Shown here piece after piece: positions 13,853-18,657 of a stretch of 18,657 bases of DNA; the stretch's first letter is position 1; each line of letters begins with the position of its first letter. The position numbers and the translations under genes were made by a program. The stretch is from the NCBI GenBank assembly GCA_964557845.1, contig CAZLBV010000132.1, positions 1-18,657 on the forward strand, given 5' to 3'. This stretch comes from CAZLBV01 sp964557845. Lineage in GTDB: Bacteria > Acidobacteriota > Aminicenantia > Aminicenantales > Aminicenantaceae. Under the pieces are notes generated by a model. That model saw nothing but the letters and a program-made list of their open reading frames with translations, had not been told where the DNA came from and searched no databases.

Positions 13853-13884
13853 TGGATGAGTGAATGAGTAAATGGGTGGATGGG
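13853..13884 (+). repeat. Four tandem imperfect octamers in the leader
   Basis: Four 8-bp units follow one another in perfect phase: TGGATGAG, TGAATGAG, TAAATGGG, TGGATGGG (pattern TRRATGRG). They begin 7 bp after the ops element and lie about 77 bp before the KpsS-like start codon, within the predicted leader. Function is unknown; slippage could alter leader length. Confidence 0.7.
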
Positions 13885-13961
13885 ATAATATGAAAAATCT
13901 TTCTAGTTTTTTCCCTTAACTCATGCCAGGTTTTTCCTGAATTCTTATATAAAGACACAAT

Positions 13962-15530
13962 ATGAACGCTTTATACAGTTGCTGCACTGTTGATCCCTGG
14001 TTGGATGTTGCCCGGATTTTAAAAGATAAATACAATATCGAACCGGTCTATTGGATCGGGAAAGATAATGACCATTCCAGAGAAATCATTCCATCTGAAT
14101 TCTCCGAATCTGTTTATCACGAATATTTCGATGCTTGGAAGGGAGTATTCCCGGTTGGAATCGATAAAATTGCCAATCATTATTGTGTGGATATTGATTT
14201 TTATAAACAAATCTCAAATTACGAACTCCAGGGACTGACACAGATGGATAGAATGGACGAAGACCAACACAGCTTTGGTTTTTCCGAACGTAGGAATTTA
14301 TTCAGAAAATTCTTAAGATATTGGATCGCTGTAGTTGATTTTTATAAGGTTGAAATACTGATCAGCCCTAAAATTCCTCACCAATCTTTTGATTATGTTC
14401 TGTATCTTGTTTGTCAAAATAAAGGAATTAAATTTTTATCTACTGTTCACACACCATTTTCCAATGCTGGCCGTTTGATCCTACTTGAAAACCTGGATGA
14501 TATTCCTGCAAAAATTGTCCAAGATTATAAAAAATTAAGTAAGAGTAAAAATCACTTTCAACTGGACAGTGATATCACTTCCTATTTTGAAGCAGTCCGT
14601 ATGAAATATGAAGACGCCATGCCCAAGAATTTTATTGAATATAACAGGTTTCACAAAAAGCGGCCAAGTGTAATTAAAACAGGAAAAAAATTTCTTTATG
14701 AGCTTCCCATAAAAAAACAAGTTTGGTTTGGCAAGAACGGTTATCTGTTAAAGGGGGTCCCCAAATACCGCAAACAGCCAAATAAGCAAGTGGAGGAAAG
14801 TAAAACCAGATATAAATTGATTCCATATATTCATTTAATCTACAAGAGAATTAAATTCCTCAAATCTCTGGAAAAAGAATATTCCAGAATTAGCCAAGAG
14901 CCGGATTTGAATAAACCATTTGTTGTTTTTGCACTCCATTATCAACCCGAGGCGACCTCACTGCCCAGAGGTGGAATGTTTCACGATCAGCTTTATATCA
15001 TAGAACTATTATCGAAACATTTACCTAAGGATTGGAATATCTATGTAAAAGAAAATCCCAAGCAATTTAACCCGCTGGGAGAAGGAGCCACTTGCAGATT
15101 GTTACGTTTTTACCGGGATGCCATGGAATTTCCCAGAGTCTCCTTTATTCCGGTTGATTATAATCCCTTTACCCTAATCGATGAAGCAAAAGCAGTCATA
15201 ACAATTGCTGGAACTATGGGTTGGGAGGCTATGGTTCGAAAAAAACCGGTTATATGTTTTGGACAATCATGGTATGAATCTTTCACCCATGGCGTTTACC
15301 GGATAAATAATAATCAGGATTTGAAAGGAATCGTTGATTTTATAAAAAATTTTACCTACAGTGAACATAAATTACTGGCCTATTTAAAGGCTGTTGAGAA
15401 GAATTCAATCATTGCCTATCATTACCAAGGCCTTAAAGACAAACTCAAAATGGAAAAAGCAGAATGCACCAAAGTATTGGTTGAGAGTGTTGCTAAACAC
15501 TTTGATCTGCTTTTTTCCATGAAGCAGTAA
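13962..15530 (+). CDS. KpsS/KpsC-like capsule polysaccharide transferase (Capsule_synth family)
   Basis: A 522-residue soluble protein. The C-terminal third resembles the capsule-synthesis family that includes KpsC and KpsS, which are retaining beta-Kdo transferases using CMP-Kdo. Features are ALHYQPEATSLPRGG (324-338), HDQLYIIELLSKHLP (341-355), YVKENPKQF (361-369), and AGTMGWEAMVRKKPVICFG (416-434) with the G-T-x-x-x-E donor-site pattern. The N-terminal half (1-300) is a less conserved acceptor lobe with no recognised motif. Because relatives use CMP-sugars, this is a leading candidate to transfer the CMP-nonulosonate made by the cluster. It is first in an operon behind the ops leader, 12 bp before wzx. 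The ATG lacks an obvious Shine-Dalgarno, and no better upstream start is visible. Confidence 0.75.
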   Translation: MNALYSCCTVDPWLDVARILKDKYNIEPVYWIGKDNDHSREIIPSEFSESVYHEYFDAWKGVFPVGIDKIANHYCVDIDFYKQISNYELQGLTQMDRMDEDQHSFGFSERRNLFRKFLRYWIAVVDFYKVEILISPKIPHQSFDYVLYLVCQNKGIKFLSTVHTPFSNAGRLILLENLDDIPAKIVQDYKKLSKSKNHFQLDSDITSYFEAVRMKYEDAMPKNFIEYNRFHKKRPSVIKTGKKFLYELPIKKQVWFGKNGYLLKGVPKYRKQPNKQVEESKTRYKLIPYIHLIYKRIKFLKSLEKEYSRISQEPDLNKPFVVFALHYQPEATSLPRGGMFHDQLYIIELLSKHLPKDWNIYVKENPKQFNPLGEGATCRLLRFYRDAMEFPRVSFIPVDYNPFTLIDEAKAVITIAGTMGWEAMVRKKPVICFGQSWYESFTHGVYRINNNQDLKGIVDFIKNFTYSEHKLLAYLKAVEKNSIIAYHYQGLKDKLKMEKAECTKVLVESVAKHFDLLFSMKQ

Positions 15531-15542
15531 TATGAATTCATA

Positions 15543-16844
15543 ATGATAAGGATATTCAAGGGAAACAAATTACTTACAGATATCGGCCTCTATCTGACAT
15601 CCACATCCATAAACCAGGCTATCCCTTTTTTATTGCTTCCAATATTAACTCTATATCTGACTCCAGAGGATTATGGGTATATCAATAATTTTTCTGCAAT
15701 TCTACTCTTTTCTAATTCCATCATAGGCGGTGGGCTAAGTGCCAATATAATGAAACATCATTATGTTGAAGATAATGATTATATGAAAAAATTGATGGGG
15801 AATCTGTATTTTGTTCTTTTTCTCAGCACTATTATTGTAATAATATCAGCTATCATACTCTCCTCTATCTTTGATATTAAACTGATTCCAAAAAATATCT
15901 TTATCTTCATACCTTGCATTTCTTTTTTTTTTATGAGTTTCGAATTTCAGAGAACTGCTTTAAGAATGCAAAAAAAAGCATTGTCTTTAACAGTTGTTAC
16001 TTTAATGGAAGTTATTTTAAATATCTCCCTTTCTCTCATACTGGTTGTGGGATTATACCTCCACTGGAGGGGCAGGGTGTATGGAATGTCAATTTCTTAT
16101 ATTGTGTTCGGTTTAATATCACTGGGATATTTCTTAAGAAAAGACTATATTGACCTCACAATCAGCAAAAATATGCTCAAAAAAATTTTGGTGGTAGCCT
16201 TGCCTTTATTGCCATCGATCTTGGGCTTAATGATAATAAGAAAAAGCGGGATACTTTTTATTGACTCATTTTCCGGAAAATACGAGGCCGGACTTTATGG
16301 AGTCGGTTTAAACCTTTCTATGATTTTGGTATTTGTTACATTTGCCTTTGTTAATGCATGGACTCCCAGGGTTTATGAGAAGCTTTCAAGAGGCAGTGAG
16401 AAAGATAAAATCACATTAAGAAACAGCATTTTTATCTTTGCCTTGATCATATTTTTACTAGGTTTTTTTCTTGTATTTTTTTCTGATCTGATTCTGCGAA
16501 TCATGACCACCGATGCCTTTTCTGGAGCAAGTGTTTATATCCCCTGGCTTGCTTTCGGTTTCGCCTTCTGGGCCGTCCGGGAGATGTACACCCCATTCTT
16601 CATACATTACGGTAAGCAGACATATTTAGCTGTCATTGCCATAGCCTGCGCAGCCCTTAATTTGATTTTAAACTATCTTGCTGTAAATGAGATCGGTGCA
16701 ATTGGTGTAGCCATTTCTTTTTTGATTTCAAATTTTGTGGCTTATTTATTCATATTTTTTTCTGTCAGGACATTCTGTAAATTGCCTATTTCAATAGACT
16801 ACAAAAACATAACATTTTTAATTAGACATTTAAAAAATTCATAA
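15543..16844 (+). CDS. wzx: Wzx-type polysaccharide flippase (MOP/MATE superfamily)
   Basis: A 433-residue very hydrophobic protein with about twelve predicted membrane helices separated by short charged loops, the usual size and pattern for Wzx/RfbX exporters. The N-terminal segment reads like the family, with the first helix around 22-38 (FLLLPILTLYLTPEDYGYI), then INNFSAILLFSNSIIGGG. A conserved central loop with an aromatic-acid-glycine cluster (FSGKYEAGLYGVG, near 239-251) resembles the Wzx PST motif. It would move the lipid-linked repeat unit across the inner membrane. It lies 12 bp after the KpsS-like gene and 4 bp before the PaaK-like gene, so it is cotranscribed with both. No Wzy polymerase is obvious in the window. 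Confidence 0.88.
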   Translation: MIRIFKGNKLLTDIGLYLTSTSINQAIPFLLLPILTLYLTPEDYGYINNFSAILLFSNSIIGGGLSANIMKHHYVEDNDYMKKLMGNLYFVLFLSTIIVIISAIILSSIFDIKLIPKNIFIFIPCISFFFMSFEFQRTALRMQKKALSLTVVTLMEVILNISLSLILVVGLYLHWRGRVYGMSISYIVFGLISLGYFLRKDYIDLTISKNMLKKILVVALPLLPSILGLMIIRKSGILFIDSFSGKYEAGLYGVGLNLSMILVFVTFAFVNAWTPRVYEKLSRGSEKDKITLRNSIFIFALIIFLLGFFLVFFSDLILRIMTTDAFSGASVYIPWLAFGFAFWAVREMYTPFFIHYGKQTYLAVIAIACAALNLILNYLAVNEIGAIGVAISFLISNFVAYLFIFFSVRTFCKLPISIDYKNITFLIRHLKNS

Positions 16845-16848
16845 AGTC

Positions 16849-18204
16849 ATGACTAAAGAATTTAATATAAAACAATTTTTATATCCATTTTCAATCTTCA
16901 AATTAAGAAAATTCTTAAGTAAATCTGAAGCTTGGAGTAAAGAACAGTTATTAGAGTATCAAAACCAGAAATTCATATTCATAATCCATCATGCCTACGA
17001 AAAAGTTCCCTATTATAGGAAACTCTTTAACCAAAATGGGATAAAACCGGATGATATTCAGAATATAAACAACATTCAAATCATCCCACCATTAACTAAA
17101 TCCATAGTCAGAGAAAATTTCAATGAATTACTTTCCAGAAACTACCAAAAATTTGATCCAGTCCTGGTCCAAACCAGCGGTTCTACTGGTACTCCTTTAC
17201 AATTATATCTGGATCGAAATATCAATGTTGCCCGCTTTGCTTTTTTATGGCGAATTTGGAATTGGACAGGATATCAGTTTGGGCAAAAATGGGTAAAAAT
17301 CGGTGGATCGGTATTTGAGAAAAACAGACCTTTTAAATATATTAAATTATTAAACGCTCTCTATATATCTTCCTATCAAATAACAAAAGACAATGTTCAC
17401 AGTATTTTAACTGAGCTTATCCGTTTTCAGCCAAAAATGCTGCGTGGGTATCCATCCTCGCTTTATGAATTTTCCAAGTTTATTGCAGAAAGGCCGGAAA
17501 GACACAAATTAAGACTGAATAATATTGTCACTGACTCAGAAACATTATTGGACTATCAAAGAGATTTTATACAGAAAATTTTTGAATGTAAGGTATTTGA
17601 TTTATATAGTCATTGGGAGCACATCAATATGATCGCTGAGTGCACTAATCAGGTTAAACACCATCAAATGGAATATGGCATACTTGAGATATTGGATAAA
17701 GATAATAAACAAGTTAAAGATGGAGAAGCAGGAGAAATGACCGCATCCGGATTATTCAATTTGTCCATGCCTCTTATTAGGTATAAGACTGGTGATTTGG
17801 CTATTAAAGGGAAAAATGAATGTAGTTGCGGTAGAAAACATGATGTCATTAAAAGAATTGACGGTCGTATTGAGGATGCAATCATTACGCCTGATGGGAG
17901 AACTGTCAGCCGTCTGGATGCCGCATTCAAATATAACCGGGGATATGATTTTGCGCAAATTGTTCAGAATGATATCAATTCAATAGATATTTTCCTGGTA
18001 AAAAATAAATATTATGATAAAAATGAAGAAAAAGTGCTTGAAAAGCATATCAGGAATAGAGTTGGTGACGTCATCAAGATAAACTACAAATTCGTTGATA
18101 AAATAAATCCACAGGGAAATGGAAAAATCAGATTTGTAAAAAATAATTTATTAAGAAGCAAATCTTCAAAATATATAACTGAGCTAAAAGCAGATATCCA
18201 ATAA
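16849..18204 (+). CDS. PaaK/CapK-like adenylate-forming enzyme
   Basis: A 451-residue AMP-binding enzyme related to phenylacetate-CoA ligase and to CapK proteins of polysaccharide clusters. It has the phosphate loop TSGSTGTP (109-116), a central SHWEHINMIAEC (254-265) in place of the usual YGxxE block, RYKTGD (311-316), CSCGR (325-329) and the hinge IDGRIED (337-343). Such enzymes activate a carboxylic acid as an adenylate and then transfer it to CoA or another acceptor. In glycan clusters they are suspected of supplying acyl or amino-acid decorations. It starts 4 bp after the wzx stop codon, so translation is likely coupled. The acid it activates is unknown. A 70-bp AT-rich gap without a clear terminator separates it from the CapA-like gene. 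Confidence 0.82.
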   Translation: MTKEFNIKQFLYPFSIFKLRKFLSKSEAWSKEQLLEYQNQKFIFIIHHAYEKVPYYRKLFNQNGIKPDDIQNINNIQIIPPLTKSIVRENFNELLSRNYQKFDPVLVQTSGSTGTPLQLYLDRNINVARFAFLWRIWNWTGYQFGQKWVKIGGSVFEKNRPFKYIKLLNALYISSYQITKDNVHSILTELIRFQPKMLRGYPSSLYEFSKFIAERPERHKLRLNNIVTDSETLLDYQRDFIQKIFECKVFDLYSHWEHINMIAECTNQVKHHQMEYGILEILDKDNKQVKDGEAGEMTASGLFNLSMPLIRYKTGDLAIKGKNECSCGRKHDVIKRIDGRIEDAIITPDGRTVSRLDAAFKYNRGYDFAQIVQNDINSIDIFLVKNKYYDKNEEKVLEKHIRNRVGDVIKINYKFVDKINPQGNGKIRFVKNNLLRSKSSKYITELKADIQ

Positions 18205-18274
18205 AATAAAAATACTTTTTAAATTTAATTTAAACATTTTCAATTATTTATTTAGTTTTAGAACCATTGGTTGA

Positions 18275-18657
18275 ATGATTATCAATTTTGTGGGTGATTT
18301 ATGTCTCGATGGAATTGAACCTGACAAATTTCATATTGAAGATGCTGTTTTGAAAATATTCAAAGGCAGCGATTTGAATATTGCTAATTTGGAATCTCCC
18401 TTAACACAAAATGAAAGTATCCGACCCAATACACCTATAGCATTAAAATCAGTACCTACTAAAAACAAAATTTTAGAGATTTTCAATGTATTCTCTCTGG
18501 CCAATAACCATATATTGGATTATGGGTTAGAAGGTTTTTTGGACACCATTTCTTTTTTAAAGAAGTATGGAAAAAGATATTTTGGGGCCGGTCAAAACTT
18601 AAACGACGTTTTTCTTCCCTTGAAGATAAAACAAAGTAATCAGAAAATTGCATTTAT
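18275..18657 (+). CDS. CapA-like metallophosphatase-fold protein, N-terminal part (cut by window edge)
   Basis: An open frame of 127 codons runs off the right edge. Its translation begins MIINFVGDLCLDGIEPDKF. It contains ANLESPLT (residues 37-44) and the later SLANNHILDYGLEGFLDTI (76-94), followed by FGAG (107-110). GD, NLE, NNH and LDYG are the metal-site motifs of CapA, a calcineurin-like phosphoesterase family named for poly-gamma-glutamate capsule synthesis and common in exopolysaccharide clusters. The stop codon TGA at 18272-18274 is directly upstream in frame, so the ATG at 18275 is the first possible start. No strong Shine-Dalgarno is present. It probably continues the wzx/PaaK operon. 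The biochemical role of CapA homologues in polysaccharide loci is not settled. Confidence 0.85.
   Translation, partial: MIINFVGDLCLDGIEPDKFHIEDAVLKIFKGSDLNIANLESPLTQNESIRPNTPIALKSVPTKNKILEIFNVFSLANNHILDYGLEGFLDTISFLKKYGKRYFGAGQNLNDVFLPLKIKQSNQKIAF

Larger units (their letters stand above)
13605..13961 (+). other. Intergenic leader with promoter, ops element and tandem octamers
   Basis: 357 bp without a credible gene. It contains an extended -10 promoter (13735-13743), a probable ops element (13836-13846), four tandem imperfect octamers (13853-13884), then an AT-rich stretch up to the KpsS-like gene. I see no clear intrinsic terminator after the preceding CMP transferase gene. Confidence 0.7.

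Noticed and set aside
13873..13920. 15-codon open frame starting in the tandem octamers
   Set aside because: It is very short, has no Shine-Dalgarno and its first codons are part of the repeats.
16190..16200. Near-ops sequence GGTGGTAGCCT
   Set aside because: It has a mismatch in the invariant core and lies inside wzx coding sequence, not in a leader.

Overview
This window is part of a surface-polysaccharide gene cluster (O-antigen, capsule or a related glycan). It carries sugar-nucleotide synthesis, glycosyltransfer, glycan decoration, a Wzx-type flippase and capsule-accessory genes. The DNA is AT-rich and gene-dense, with very consensus-like sigma-70 promoters. A Wzx flippase, a KpsS/KpsC-like transferase and two apparent ops elements (the DNA signal read by RfaH-type NusG paralogs) suggest a diderm, Gram-negative-type bacterium. 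The species or phylum cannot be read from the sequence. No rRNA, tRNA, CRISPR array or insertion sequence was seen.

Layout. (1) 5-3073, minus strand: a perfect TTGACA-16-TATAAT promoter drives a leader of about 300 nt with many inverted repeats and an ops element. It is followed by a WbpE-like aminotransferase and a WbpB-WbpD fusion (oxidoreductase plus acetyltransferase plus zinc ribbon). This is the toolkit for UDP-2,3-diacetamido uronic acids. (2) 3121-8713, plus strand: a divergent promoter drives a KdsC-type HAD phosphatase, a CMP-nonulosonate synthetase, a GT-B-like transferase, an asparagine-synthase-type amidotransferase and an uncharacterised QueC-like PP-loop protein. (3) 8730-10511, minus strand: one GT-C membrane glycosyltransferase stands against the direction of its neighbours. 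(4) 10650-13604, plus strand: a perfect TTGACA-17-TATAAT promoter drives a short NeuB-like synthase, a pyruvyltransferase-family protein and a second CMP-nonulosonate synthetase. (5) 13605-13961: an intergenic leader with an extended -10 promoter, a second ops element and tandem octamers. (6) 13962-18657, plus strand: a KpsS/KpsC-like transferase, Wzx, a PaaK/CapK-like adenylate-forming enzyme, and the start of a CapA-like gene cut by the window edge.

How the genes may work together (inference). The NeuB-like synthase, HAD phosphatase and two CMP transferases would make and activate one or two nonulosonic acids. The phosphatase, and the synthase's lack of a SAF domain, hint at a route through a 9-phosphate such as KDN-type sugars. 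The minus-strand pair would supply a diacetamido uronic acid, which the AsnB-like enzyme could amidate. The GT-B, GT-C and KpsS-like proteins assemble the glycan, the pyruvyltransferase homologue and PaaK-like protein decorate it, and Wzx exports it. Two ops sites suggest that a specialised NusG paralog controls at least two of the transcripts. The least understood component is the PP-loop protein at 7514-8713.
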